64,000 nucleotides of DNA from Tautonia marina (lineage in GTDB: Bacteria > Planctomycetota > Planctomycetia > Isosphaerales > Isosphaeraceae), in the NCBI RefSeq assembly GCF_009177065.1, contig NZ_WEZF01000001.1, forward strand, positions 124,001 through 188,000, given 5' to 3'. A model generated the notes under the pieces. The model had not been told where the DNA came from, searched no databases, and worked only from the letters and a program-made list of their open reading frames with translations. This document shows, piece after piece, positions 43,969 through 53,145 of the stretch; positions within the stretch are counted from its first letter, which is position 1; the number at the start of each line of letters is the position of its first letter. A program made the position numbers and the translations under genes.

Positions 43969-45792
43969 ATGCCGCTTCGTCGTTTATCGCGTGGAATCCG
44001 TTCACGAGGCCCGGAACTGGTGCTGGCCTTCGCCTCGTTGGTGACCTTTTTGGGGTTGCTCGGCGCCGTCGATCTCTGGGGAAAACGTGAACAACGGGCC
44101 GCGGCCGAGGCGCTCGACACCGTCGAGCACGGCCACTGGTTGATCGCTGAGATTCAAAGCCGTCCCCGGCTCGAAAAGCCTCCCCTACCTCGCTGGGTCA
44201 GCGGTAGCCTGATGCTCGTGAGTGGCCGGAGCGACGAGATGATGGTCCGGCTCCCCTCGGCCCTGTCGGCCGTCGGGGTGACCTTGCTCGTCTACGGGCT
44301 GGGCCGTCGGATGGGCGGCCGATCGGTCGGCCTTGCCGCAGGGCTAGCGTATTGCACCACCTTCTATGTGATCAGCGAGCATCGCCAGGCCGGCAACGAC
44401 GGACCGCTTGCCTTTTTCACCACGCTCGCCCTCTATGCTGCCTGGCGACGCCTGCACGGCGATCGGGAGGGGGCCGAACTGGCCTCTCCGGCCGATGAGC
44501 CGGGGTCGTCCCGATGGACTCTGGCCATGTACGCGGCGCTCGGGCTCGGGTTTCTCACCAAGGGGCCGGTCATTCTGGTCCTGGTCGGCCTGACCGTCTT
44601 GCCCTATCTGATGCTGGCCCGCCGCTTCGGGCCGGGCATGCGATTGCTGGCCGACTGGCGAGGGATCCTGTTGATGCTGGGCCTCTGCCTCGCCTGGCCC
44701 GTGCCGGTCGTCCTGGCTCGGTTCGATGCCCTCAGCGTCTGGTGGCTGGAGATTGGGCAGAAGGTCGGTTCGGCCGGTGTGATGCACCACAGCCGTCGGA
44801 CCCCCTTGGTGGCCGAGTGGTTCTGGATGGCGATGCCCTGGACCCCTCTGGCCCTGGTGGCGCTCGCCCTCCCCTTCACGGCCCGCGGTCGATCGGCCCG
44901 ACCAACCATCTGGTTCGCCTGGCTCTGGGCCTTTGCCAACCTGCTGATGTTCAGCACCTGGTCGGTGGCCAAGCCGAATTACTACGTTCCTTGCCTGCCC
45001 GCCGTGGCCCTGCTGGCCGGTTCGGAATGGGTGCGATTGGCCCGAGCGGCCCGGACCGGAGCCGTTGCCCCCAGGCTCATGGTGCAGTCGACCTGGGTGG
45101 TTTTGTTCGTGATCGCCTGCGCCGCCCCGGTGGTCATCTCGCAGCGAGCCCCCGACCTGCTCGTTCCGGCGGTCGGCCTGGCGGTGGTGGTCAGCCTCGG
45201 AGTCTTCGGCTCGGCCTGGTCCTGGCGTCGAGGGGCCGAAGGAATGGCCCTGGCCCCAATCGCCGGGGCGGTCTCGTGCAGTGTCCTCATTATCTATGGA
45301 GCCATTGCCCGGCCGGTCGTCTCGAATCAGAGTCATCGTCCGCTGGCCGCAACCATCAACCGGATCGTTCCCGACGACGCGTCGACCGTCATGTTCTTTC
45401 ACGAGCTGGATGAGGGGCTCTGGTTCTACCTCCGCAATCGGAACCTCGCCCCGGTTCCCGGAAGCCAGCCTGAAACCAACGACGCGCACGATCTGCTCAT
45501 GGAAGCCCGACGCGGTGATCTGATCCAGGACCCCCAGCTTCGCATTCAGCGCGATCTCGACACGTTGCTCAGCTGGATTGCCGACCCCGGCCGATCGACC
45601 AGCTACATGCTCATCCGCGACCGTGTCTACGATCACTTCTCCCCCGCCTTGCAGGGTAAGGTCACCGAGCTTTACCGCGAACCCGAACTCCATCGGAACG
45701 AGCTGATCTTACTCCGGGTCGATCCGGTCAATGAGCTTGCCTCGGCCGAAACCGGCGACGGCCGACGGGGATCACCTGCGCCCCGCCGTTGA
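43969..45792 (+). CDS. GT39-type membrane glycosyltransferase (second copy)
   Basis: A 607-residue membrane protein of the ArnT/PMT-like family, about 11-12 helices. The first periplasmic loop carries KREQRAAAEALDTVEHGHWL and RPRLEKPPLPRW, the counterpart of WDKPPLMHW in the first copy, and KPNYYVPCLPAVALLAG corresponds to its HKHYIIPALPPLS. ATG 43969 follows GGGAGGG by 8 nt. The C-terminal soluble region is longer than in the first copy. The two copies bracket the acyl locus in the same orientation. Confidence 0.87.
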   Translation: MPLRRLSRGIRSRGPELVLAFASLVTFLGLLGAVDLWGKREQRAAAEALDTVEHGHWLIAEIQSRPRLEKPPLPRWVSGSLMLVSGRSDEMMVRLPSALSAVGVTLLVYGLGRRMGGRSVGLAAGLAYCTTFYVISEHRQAGNDGPLAFFTTLALYAAWRRLHGDREGAELASPADEPGSSRWTLAMYAALGLGFLTKGPVILVLVGLTVLPYLMLARRFGPGMRLLADWRGILLMLGLCLAWPVPVVLARFDALSVWWLEIGQKVGSAGVMHHSRRTPLVAEWFWMAMPWTPLALVALALPFTARGRSARPTIWFAWLWAFANLLMFSTWSVAKPNYYVPCLPAVALLAGSEWVRLARAARTGAVAPRLMVQSTWVVLFVIACAAPVVISQRAPDLLVPAVGLAVVVSLGVFGSAWSWRRGAEGMALAPIAGAVSCSVLIIYGAIARPVVSNQSHRPLAATINRIVPDDASTVMFFHELDEGLWFYLRNRNLAPVPGSQPETNDAHDLLMEARRGDLIQDPQLRIQRDLDTLLSWIADPGRSTSYMLIRDRVYDHFSPALQGKVTELYREPELHRNELILLRVDPVNELASAETGDGRRGSPAPRR

Positions 45793-46408
45793 TCTCTCCT
45801 GCTCCCACGCCTCCAGACCCGACCAGACCAATCCGCTCTACCCTCGGCCCTTTGATCTCACAAGACGCTCGCCATCGCGAGTGACAGTGAGGTCGGGGCC
45901 GATCGTTTGCGCGGCCCCCTCGCCACGGTTCCCGATCCGCGGACGAAATCCACGGACGAATCTGGCCTCTCCTGGCTGGGAGAAGATCAACGGATCGGCG
46001 AAAGACGACCGGTCGCGACAGCGAAGCCGTTCCGGTCCAAGCGGTCGTTTCGGTTGGTTGGGCGTCACAGTTTGCCTAGGCGGAAGCGGCTTTCGGACCG
46101 CGACGACCGGCATCTCCGTTCGCCCTAAACCCTTATCAGAAAAGGGCGAAGGACCTCAAGGGACTGCCCGGGGATGACGATACAACGGGTGGCTCGCCAA
46201 GGGATCGCCGCGGCGAGGACTCGGGAGCATCGAGACCCCAGGGGGTGACCTTCATCACGGTCGGGCCGGTCGGCCCCAGACGCCGGGAACGTCTGCCGGA
46301 GTGAGGTCCCAGTCCATCTCGAACCGAATTGCAACGCGATCGTGCCGACCGACCGATCGGCATTGTTCGATTGCGTGCAGACTGAATTCTTGAGGAGATT
46401 GTTCTCCC
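45793..46408. other. Intergenic region with a small hairpin, no gene seen
   Basis: The 616-nt gap between the GT39 gene and the secreted protein gene contains a 6-bp inverted repeat (cgccct 46121-46126 with agggcg 46143-46148) that may end the upstream transcript. I see no coding region. The last part presumably holds the promoter of the next gene. Confidence 0.4.
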
Positions 46409-47017
46409 ATGTCGAAGATTTTGACCTTGAGCGTCTGCCTGGCCCTCGCTCTCGCCTCCACGAGTGGCGTCGCACTGGCTGGCGGCCACGGCGGCCTGAT
46501 GCCTTCTCCGCAGGTCGTGGCTGCTCCTCAGCACGTTGCCCCCAGCGGACAGGGTGTTCTGCCCACCGCCCAGGGCTATGTCGATCACTGCGCTCCGGCC
46601 CCCAAGCACTGCGGGCTGAAGCTCCCTCACCTCAGCATGCCGAAAATCTGCCTGCCCAAGATTTCTCTCCCGAAGATCCCGCCCAAGTGCTACGAGTACG
46701 AGTGGGTTCTGAAGAAGAAGCGCGTTGGTGGCGGCCTGCTCGGCATGCTCCACCACGACAAGGGCTGCGCGACCGACGTGGTTGACTACGGTCATCACGA
46801 TGTCTATGCGACCGGCCAGGGCTATGTCACCCCGACCGCCCAGTACACCGGCGCCGTCTACGGCACCGGCCAGGCCTATGGCTCCGGCCAGGCTGTTCCT
46901 GCCGCTCCTGGCGTCATGGAACCCGCTCCGGTCGAAACCGACGAAGCCCCCGAGGCCCCGGTTGTCCCCAGCGCCTACGGCCGTCTCGGCTCCTCGCTGT
47001 TCGGCACCACCCGCTAA
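46409..47017 (+). CDS. Small secreted Gly/Tyr/Gln-rich protein
   Basis: A 202-residue protein with a clear signal peptide (hydrophobic 6-22, VALA cleavage). The mature part has imperfect repeats: GQGVLPTAQGYV and GQGYVTPTAQY, then GTGQAYGSGQAV; a Lys/Pro tract LPKISLPKIPPK; and Cys/His residues in the middle (DHCAPAPKHC, YGHHDVY). No enzyme domain is recognised. Ribosome site TTGAGGAG precedes the ATG. A strong hairpin follows. It looks like a well-expressed surface or matrix protein; the function is unknown. Confidence 0.8.
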   Translation: MSKILTLSVCLALALASTSGVALAGGHGGLMPSPQVVAAPQHVAPSGQGVLPTAQGYVDHCAPAPKHCGLKLPHLSMPKICLPKISLPKIPPKCYEYEWVLKKKRVGGGLLGMLHHDKGCATDVVDYGHHDVYATGQGYVTPTAQYTGAVYGTGQAYGSGQAVPAAPGVMEPAPVETDEAPEAPVVPSAYGRLGSSLFGTTR

Positions 47018-47122
47018 TCGCGTGGCGCCTGCTTTCGGGCGATCGCATCGAGATGCTCTGGAACCAGTGCCTCTCGCTGTGTGATCGAGCATGACGCGAC
47101 CCACTCTTGATTCCGCACCTAC

Positions 47123-47153
47123 GGGGCGGCCTTCCTGACCGGGAGGCCGCCCC
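47123..47153 (+). terminator. Terminator hairpin after the secreted protein gene
   Basis: A perfect 10-bp stem (ggggcggcct 47123-47132 with aggccgcccc 47144-47153) and an 11-nt loop, 105 nt after the stop codon. No U-tract is present. Confidence 0.55.
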
Positions 47154-47382
47154 GCCCGCATTTGCCCCCAGGCTGCTCCCGCGATTGACAAGACCCGGGG
47201 TTTGTCGGATAACTCGCTCCGCTCGGACCAGATCGTGCTCGGTCGGCGCTTGCCGGTCACCGTCAGCGCGATCGACACCGAGGCATCGCGATGGTCGCAT
47301 CCGATCGGAGGGTTCGGCTCCGAATCGGTTCGATTCGAGCCGCGCACGCCGCGGATCGGGCAAACAGGGGGGCGGGGCGATT

Positions 47383-48927
47383 ATGCGGAGCGAAGATCGC
47401 GAGCCGGGCGGGGCCAGGTCTGCTCCGGGGTCCGGAAGGGGTCGGCTAGGGGAGCGGCTCCAGACGCTCTCGGGCTGGCTCCGCGATCGACAGCAGGCAC
47501 CTCGCCGCGTGGCCGCGCTGGCAATTGCTGTGGCGATCATCGCCCTGGTGTCCTCCTCGCTGATCCCTCCCCGGGCCGAGCAAACCGAGTGGCTCGATCA
47601 GGGCCGGGCGTTCCCTCCCGATCAGGCCGAGGCCCTGCTCAACGAGCTGGCCCTCAAGGGAATCGACGCTCAAGCCGACGACCGGGGCCGCGTCTCCGTT
47701 CCCCCCACCCGTCTCGCCGAGGCGCTCAAGGTGCTCGACCAGCTCGGGCTCGATCGCCGCTCCATCGTTCAGGAACTGGAAGACCCGGCCCGGCCCCCGC
47801 TGATGGCCGATGCCACCGAGCGGACCGAGATCTATCTCCGCGCCGAGGCCCGCAAGATTGAGCGCGCCCTGCAGGAGATTCCCGGCATCCAGTCGGCTGT
47901 CGTGGTCTTGATGCCCAAACCCGGCCGTCCCTTCGCCCGACCCGAAACCGCCCGCGCCGGAGTCCACCTCCGGGCCGACCGCGGCCAGTCCCTCTCCCCC
48001 ACGACCGTCGATCGCGTGCTGAACGTCATCGCCACCTTCACGCAACTGAAGGCCGACGATGTCACCATCATCGACGCCCACGGAGACGCCCTGCTCAAGG
48101 CCGGCGATCCCACCTTCGCCCGAGGCATGAGGGCCGAAGCCCTGGCCCGAAGCTGGGAAGCGGCCATCGCCGAGCAACTCTCCCCCGTCATCGACGGCGC
48201 CCTGGTCGAGGTCCGTCTCGATGCCCCGATCGACGCCGATCCTCCCGTTCCGGTCGTCCCCACGCGCGACGCCGACGCCCCGACCTTCGAACCAACCCCT
48301 TCCCCCCCGCCCGTAGCCGTCGAGGTCGTTCCGAACGGCCCGATGTCCCTCGATCCGGAACCCGAATCGACGGCCCCCGCGTCTCCTCCGCTGCTCGCCG
48401 AGCCGCCCCCGAGCCGGGCGAACGTGCTGATCAAGGTGCCCGCCTCGTACTACCTGGCGCGGCACGATGCCTTTCTCAACGCCCGCGAGCCGAAGCAAGA
48501 CGTCCTCGATCGCTTCGTGGCCTTCACCGAAGATTATGTTCGCACGATCGTGGCGCACGTCATTCCCGAAGCATCGCTCGGGCGTGTGCAAATCCTCATG
48601 CAACCGTTGCCCAATGAACCCGACAAGCCGCGCTCCATTCCTCGCGACACGAGCCAGGAGGCGGCCCTCTGGTGGGTACCTGCGGCCGTGCTGGCGGGGG
48701 TGGCGGGGCTCGCCCTGATTGCCGCGACCAGCGGCTGGCTTTCCGCTCGTCGTCCGGCCTTGCGGGCCTCGTCGGCCATGGCCGGAACCTCCCGACCGCA
48801 TCTGCCCCCGATGCAAGACGACGACGCCCCCGGCCCGGCCGATCGTGTCCGCGAACTGGTCCGGAGTGATCCCTCGGCGGCCGCCGCCGTTCTCCGACGA
48901 TGGGTTGAACAGGGAGCCGACGCATGA
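47383..48927 (+). CDS. fliF: Flagellar MS-ring protein
   Basis: A 514-residue FliF. It has a first membrane helix near 42-60, ring-building motifs in the N-terminal half (YLRAEARKIERALQEIPGIQSAVVVLMP), a Pro-rich spacer at about 275-345, a second helix (WWVPAAVLAGVAGLALIAA) and a C-terminal FliG-binding tail, VRELVRSDPSAAAAVLRRW. The usual third ring/beta-collar region is largely replaced by the Pro-rich spacer. ATG 47383 follows a G-rich stretch; the frame upstream is unlikely to code. Its stop overlaps the fliG start (ATGA). Confidence 0.88.
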   Translation: MRSEDREPGGARSAPGSGRGRLGERLQTLSGWLRDRQQAPRRVAALAIAVAIIALVSSSLIPPRAEQTEWLDQGRAFPPDQAEALLNELALKGIDAQADDRGRVSVPPTRLAEALKVLDQLGLDRRSIVQELEDPARPPLMADATERTEIYLRAEARKIERALQEIPGIQSAVVVLMPKPGRPFARPETARAGVHLRADRGQSLSPTTVDRVLNVIATFTQLKADDVTIIDAHGDALLKAGDPTFARGMRAEALARSWEAAIAEQLSPVIDGALVEVRLDAPIDADPPVPVVPTRDADAPTFEPTPSPPPVAVEVVPNGPMSLDPEPESTAPASPPLLAEPPPSRANVLIKVPASYYLARHDAFLNAREPKQDVLDRFVAFTEDYVRTIVAHVIPEASLGRVQILMQPLPNEPDKPRSIPRDTSQEAALWWVPAAVLAGVAGLALIAATSGWLSARRPALRASSAMAGTSRPHLPPMQDDDAPGPADRVRELVRSDPSAAAAVLRRWVEQGADA

Positions 48928-49490
48928 GCACGTCCGCGTTTGACGGGCCTGAACACCTCTCGCCGACCGATCGCCCCGGCGGCGATCCGATCCCCCCCAT
49001 TCGCAAGGCGGCGATCCTCGTCGTCAGCCTGGAACAACCGCTCGCCTCGAAGCTCCTCGCCGAACTCGACCGCGCGACCGTCGAGGCCGTCACCCTGGAA
49101 ATTGCCCGGCTCGATCGCATCGACCCGGTCGAACAGCGCCGGGTCCTCGACGAGTTCTTCGACCTCGGCCTGCGGCGCCTCTGGTTCGCCTTCGACGACG
49201 TGGTCAAACTCAGCGACCGCGACCTTCGCACCGCCTACCACGACGAAGACGCGACCGTCTGGGCCCTGGCCCTTGCCGGCGCCGCTCGACCCGTCCGGCA
49301 AAAGGTCCTTGAGGCCCTGCCGCCCGAGTCGGCTGCCGCCCTGCACCAGACCATGGAAGCCCTCGGCCCGTTCCGGCTCGACGACGCCGAGTCGGCCCAG
49401 GCCGAACTGGCCGAGCACCTCCGCCGCCTTCACGACCGCGGACAACTGACCCTTCCCGAACCCGCCGGCCGGGAGGCCATCTTCGTCTAG
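48924..49490 (+). CDS. fliG: Short FliG-like rotor protein lacking the middle domain
   Basis: Only 188 residues against about 330 in normal FliG. Residues 25-80 match the N-terminal FliF-binding domain (IRKAAILVVSLEQPLASKLL) and 95-180 match the C-terminal domain (LSDRDLRTAYHDED, GPFRLDDAESAQAEL). The middle domain with the FliM-binding EHPQ motif is absent. By eye alignment with E. coli FliG, torque residues K264, R281, D288 and D289 correspond to A118, E135, Q142 and T143, while R297 is kept as R151. There is no frameshift, and the gene overlaps fliF. It may assemble on FliF without a normal C-ring or stator contact. Confidence 0.85.
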   Translation: MSTSAFDGPEHLSPTDRPGGDPIPPIRKAAILVVSLEQPLASKLLAELDRATVEAVTLEIARLDRIDPVEQRRVLDEFFDLGLRRLWFAFDDVVKLSDRDLRTAYHDEDATVWALALAGAARPVRQKVLEALPPESAAALHQTMEALGPFRLDDAESAQAELAEHLRRLHDRGQLTLPEPAGREAIFV

Positions 49491-49530
49491 CACGCTGTTC
49501 GCTCACTTCTCTCGTCCCCGGCACGTACCC

Positions 49531-49581
49531 CTCTCCCCCGCTCGCGGGGGAGAGGGTGGCCGCAGGCCGGGTGAGGGGGCC
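49531..49581. repeat. REP-like intergenic repeat, copy 1
   Basis: A perfect 10-bp hairpin (49531-49540 with 49545-49554, 4-nt loop) is followed by a 24-nt core (49558-49581) that is found again, base for base, at 61679-61702. The core itself folds (ggcc gca ggcc). It lies in the 251-nt gap between fliG and fliO. Confidence 0.75.
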
Positions 49582-49741
49582 GATGCGAAAACCCTCCGCG
49601 TTTGCGATCCGAACGATCCGCCCTCGCCCAATCGCCGGTTGCCGCAGGTCGGGAGTGGGGGCACGGCGACCTTCGACACGGTGGATTCCCAGACGGAACG
49701 GCACATGAGAACGCCAAGAGGCTATCAATCGTGAGTGTTCG

Positions 49742-50164
49742 ATGCGTATTGCTCGGTTGAGTCGATTGCTCCTCCTGGTTCTGGTCCTCGGCCCGACGCT
49801 CCCGGCTCAAGATGCCGCGGCCGATCCTCCCGAACCCCCCGCCGAGGCATTACGGGGTCGGGTCGGCCTGGGCGACCCGGCAACGTTCAGCCTCGCGTTG
49901 ACGGCCGTGCTGGCCATCGTTGGCGTCGGGATTGTCCTCGGGACCCGAAGAACCTCGGGAGGGGCAGGGGGCCTCTTGCGCGTTGTCGGCCGGGCTCACC
50001 TCACGGGTCGGCACTCGGTCTACTTGCTTCGAGCCGGCGATCGGACCCTGATCGTCGGGGTCGGCCCTCAGGGAGCCCCGTCCTTGCTCGGAGAGCTTGA
50101 CCCCTCCGCCTCGCCTCCCGAACCCCTTCGAGCCGACGGCCCTGCACGGGAGGACAACGCATGA
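49742..50164 (+). CDS. fliO: FliO-family flagellar export protein
   Basis: A 140-residue protein with a signal-like first segment (5-20), one membrane helix (LALTAVLAIVGVGIVLG, about 50-67) and a cytoplasmic FliO domain with LRVVGRAHLTGRHSVYLLRAGDRTLIVGVG. FliO assists assembly of the FliP-FliR core. The match is to the general FliO pattern plus position directly before fliP, with which it overlaps by ATGA. Confidence 0.83.
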   Translation: MRIARLSRLLLLVLVLGPTLPAQDAAADPPEPPAEALRGRVGLGDPATFSLALTAVLAIVGVGIVLGTRRTSGGAGGLLRVVGRAHLTGRHSVYLLRAGDRTLIVGVGPQGAPSLLGELDPSASPPEPLRADGPAREDNA

Positions 50165-51126
50165 AACGATCACGACGCGTTCGATTGCGTTTCGGAATGA
50201 TACTCTTGCTCCTGGTCGGAGCCTCGTTCCCCGCGACCGGGCAGGATACGCCCTCGCTCGACCCAACCCCGGAAACTCCTCCCGCGAGGATTGATCTCGG
50301 CATCGATCCGGCCACCTACTTCGAGGTCGGTTCGATCGACGCCGAGGTCCAGCCCGCCGCTGCGGTCGAGACCCCCGCCTCACCGTCGGGCGACGCAACG
50401 GCCGACACTCCCCCCACCGCTCGGGCCGAGGTCGAGCGCGTCGCCCGCACGGTCGGGCTCTTTGCCGCCGTTTCGCTTGCGCCGGTGGCGGTCTTGATGG
50501 CCACGGCGTTTGTTCGAATCAACATCGTCTTGCTGTTGCTCCGCCAGGCGATCGGCAGTCCTCAGGTGCCGGGCAATCAGGTCCTCACGGTCCTCTCGCT
50601 CCTGCTGACGGCGATGGTGATGGCCCCCGCGGCTGAACTCGTCTATCGCGACGCGATTCGCCCCTACGCCGATGGCGAGCTGCCGGTCGAGGAGGCGTGG
50701 CAGGTCGGCTCCGGACCCATCAAGGCCTTCATGCTCGATCAGATCCACCGAACCGGCCACGCTCACTATCTCGATGCCCTTTCGGTCCATGCCCAGGCCG
50801 CCGATGATTCGCCTACCGTGGCTTCGGAGACCGAGGAAAACGCCTCGCCCGCCGCCTCCCCTCCGCTACGGGTCGTGGCCCCGGCGTTCCTCATCAGCGA
50901 GCTGACGACGGCTCTCTGGATCGGGTTCCTCATTTACTTGCCCTTCCTGGTGGTGGATCTCGTGGTGTCGGCCGTCCTGGCGGCGACCGGCCTGATCATG
51001 CTCCCCCCGACGCAGGTGGCCTTGCCCCTGAAACTGGCGCTGTTCGTCCTGGTCGATGGCTGGTGGCTCGTGGCCGATGGCCTCTTGCGGACCTTCGCCC
51101 TGGGGTCGTCCGGCGCCGTCGGGTGA
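50161..51126 (+). CDS. fliP: Flagellar export gate protein FliP
   Basis: A 321-residue FliP. After a signal peptide (1-28) and an acidic/Pro spacer of about 70 residues comes the conserved membrane domain: FVRINIVLLLLRQAIGSPQVPGNQ, a large periplasmic loop, then LRVVAPAFLISELTTALWIGF and LPPTQVALPLKLALFVLVDGWWLV. FliP forms the export pore with FliQ and FliR. The spacer makes it longer than the usual 245 residues. It overlaps fliO. Confidence 0.93.
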   Translation: MKRSRRVRLRFGMILLLLVGASFPATGQDTPSLDPTPETPPARIDLGIDPATYFEVGSIDAEVQPAAAVETPASPSGDATADTPPTARAEVERVARTVGLFAAVSLAPVAVLMATAFVRINIVLLLLRQAIGSPQVPGNQVLTVLSLLLTAMVMAPAAELVYRDAIRPYADGELPVEEAWQVGSGPIKAFMLDQIHRTGHAHYLDALSVHAQAADDSPTVASETEENASPAASPPLRVVAPAFLISELTTALWIGFLIYLPFLVVDLVVSAVLAATGLIMLPPTQVALPLKLALFVLVDGWWLVADGLLRTFALGSSGAVG

Positions 51127-51171
51127 TCCGGCCCGCGTCCGTTCCTGGCATCAAGGAGGAGGAATTCCGTC

Positions 51172-51438
51172 ATGGACGATTCGGTTTTGCTTGGGGTCAC
51201 CCGCGAAGCGGTCCGCGTGGCCGTCTTGCTCGCCGCCGGACCGCTCGGGGTGGCCCTGCTCATCGGCATCCTGGCCGCGCTCGGTCAGGCCATGACCCAG
51301 ATGAACGAGCCGACTGTCGGCCTGGTTGCTCGGCTCGGCGGGGTGGCCGTCGTCTCGGTTCTCCTGCTGCCCTGGCTCCTGGCCCGCTGGCTCGACTTCG
51401 CCGCGCTGGCCTTCGGGGGCTTTCCGGATCTGCTCTGA
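51172..51438 (+). CDS. fliQ: Flagellar export gate protein FliQ
   Basis: An 88-residue protein with two membrane helices, at about 15-38 and 50-70, and the FliQ signature GILAALGQAMTQMNEPTVGLVAR. Length is normal. A strong AAGGAGG site lies upstream. It is part of the fliOPQR run. Confidence 0.92.
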   Translation: MDDSVLLGVTREAVRVAVLLAAGPLGVALLIGILAALGQAMTQMNEPTVGLVARLGGVAVVSVLLLPWLLARWLDFAALAFGGFPDLL

Positions 51439-51510
51439 CCCGATCGCCCCTCGCTGTCGTGGCCGTTCCGAGGGATTTCCCTGCTCGTCCGTTGATCGTT
51501 TGAGACTCGC

Positions 51511-52296
51511 ATGCCCGACCTCTTGCACGAAATGATCGGCGCCCCCTCGTCGTTCGTGCTGGTCCTGGCCCGATCGGCCGGCCTGGTCTGGGGGCTCGCC
51601 TGGCTGGCAGGGGCGTCTGGAGCCGGCCTCCGCACCAAGCTGGCCGCGGCTGTGGTGATCGCCTCGGCCGTCGTGCCGATTGTCGGCCCTCGAATCGCCC
51701 CGCCCGACGATTCGCTCGCCCTGGGCGGATCGGTGCTCATCGAGGTGGCCCTCGGTGCCGCCCTTGGGGTCGGGGCCGGCCTGATCGTCGCCGCGGCCCG
51801 CTTGGCCGGCGAGGTCATCGGCGCCCAGGCCGGGCTCTCGGCCGCCTCCTCCCTGACTCCCGGCTCGGGCGAGGGGATGGAAACTCCCCTGGCGACCCTC
51901 TTTGGCCTGATCGCCCTGGCCGCCTTCGCCGCGATCGACGGGCCGATCCGCTTGACGATCGCCCTGGCCGACAGCTACGGCCTCGGGCTGGCCCCCGAGG
52001 GCGTGGCGGCCTCACTGGCCGGCGGGATCTCGACCGACGTCGTTCGCTCCGTCTTCCAGACGATCGGCCAGGCGCTCGGGCTGGCCCTCTGGCTGGCGGC
52101 TCCGGTGGCTCTGTCGTTGCTCGTGGCTCAAATCGCCGTCGGGGTGCTCGTTCGAGGCGCTCCCGCCCTGTCGAGCTTCACCACCTGGCTTTCGGTTCGC
52201 GCCACCCTCGGCCTGATTCTCCTAATGATCGGCCTGGCCTCTGTCGTCTCCGGCCTGGCCTCGGCCTGGCTCACTCTCCTTCCCGGTGGCTTCTGA
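51511..52296 (+). CDS. fliR: Flagellar export gate protein FliR
   Basis: A 261-residue polytopic protein of normal FliR length. Landmarks are ARSAGLVWGLAWLAG in the first helix, GAALGVGAGLIVAAARLAGEVIGAQAGLS in the middle and the PALSSFTTWLSVRATLGL segment before the last helices. FliR completes the FliPQR pore. Confidence 0.92.
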   Translation: MPDLLHEMIGAPSSFVLVLARSAGLVWGLAWLAGASGAGLRTKLAAAVVIASAVVPIVGPRIAPPDDSLALGGSVLIEVALGAALGVGAGLIVAAARLAGEVIGAQAGLSAASSLTPGSGEGMETPLATLFGLIALAAFAAIDGPIRLTIALADSYGLGLAPEGVAASLAGGISTDVVRSVFQTIGQALGLALWLAAPVALSLLVAQIAVGVLVRGAPALSSFTTWLSVRATLGLILLMIGLASVVSGLASAWLTLLPGGF

Positions 52297-52356
52297 GGCA
52301 ATCGCGCCTCGGCCGTTGATCCGCCCTGGGTTCCTGGTTCGATCGAGGTTCCCGCC

Positions 52357-53145
52357 ATGTCCGACGATCGCAATCTTGAGCCCTCTCCTCGCCGGCTCCG
52401 AGAGGCCCGAGAGCGCGGCATGGTCCCCCACAGCCCCGAGCTGACCGCGAGTGTCGGCATCCTGGCGGCCGTGGCGGTCCTGGGAGCCTCCGGACCCCCG
52501 TTGATGGACGGGATTCTCAGCCTGATGCAAGCATCGTTGGCCGGCGATGCCCCCGGACTGGCCGATCCCCGCCTGTTTGCCCATCATGTCCGATCGGCGA
52601 TCAGTGCGGTGGCGGTTCCGATGCTGGCGGTGCTCGTCGCTCCGGCCCTGGCGTCGCTACTGGCGCATCAACTCCAGCTCGGCGGGCTGTTTGTCCCGTC
52701 GCTCGCCGTGCCCGATCCGGCTCGCCTCCGCCCCGGAGCGCGGGGTGGCTCCCCCGTCGATCGCCTCGGCCGGGCCCTGGGAACCGTGCTTCGGGCGACG
52801 GCCCTCGTCGTGCTGACCTGGTGGGTCATCCGATCGCTGCTGAGCCGGTTCGATCCCCTGGCCGCCTCTTCAGATCGCTCGGCGATGCTCCGCTCCCTGG
52901 CGGTTGCCGTCCATCAGGCGCTCTTGCAGTTCGGCCTGGCGATGCTCGTCATCGGCCTGATTCACTACGCCATCCAGTTCCGTCGGCTCCACGCCCAGCT
53001 TCGCATGACTCCCGAGGAACGCCGCGAGGAGCAACGCGAGCACGACGGCGATCCCTCCCTCCGCTCCCGACGCCGAGCCGCCCGCGACCGCCACCTCGGC
53101 CCGCCCGAGGCTTCCTCCCCCACCTCGGCCGCCGATCCCATCTGA
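52357..53145 (+). CDS. flhB: FlhB-like export switch protein lacking the autocleavage domain
   Basis: A 262-residue FlhB against about 350-380 in the family. The start (EPSPRRLREARERGMVPHS), four membrane segments, and the cytoplasmic linker (RMTPEERREEQREHDGDP) are typical. The chain then ends after a short basic tail, so the NPTH autocleavage motif and the whole FlhB-C domain that switches export from rod/hook to filament substrates are missing. The next 150 nt contain no NPTH in any frame that I can find. Confidence 0.88.
   Translation: MSDDRNLEPSPRRLREARERGMVPHSPELTASVGILAAVAVLGASGPPLMDGILSLMQASLAGDAPGLADPRLFAHHVRSAISAVAVPMLAVLVAPALASLLAHQLQLGGLFVPSLAVPDPARLRPGARGGSPVDRLGRALGTVLRATALVVLTWWVIRSLLSRFDPLAASSDRSAMLRSLAVAVHQALLQFGLAMLVIGLIHYAIQFRRLHAQLRMTPEERREEQREHDGDPSLRSRRRAARDRHLGPPEASSPTSAADPI

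Noticed and set aside
47383-53145. A virulence-type III secretion system instead of flagellar genes
   Set aside because: FliG-like, FliO and FlhF/FlhG/FliA genes accompany the export genes, and FliF has a FliG-binding tail; no SctC secretin or effector genes are seen.
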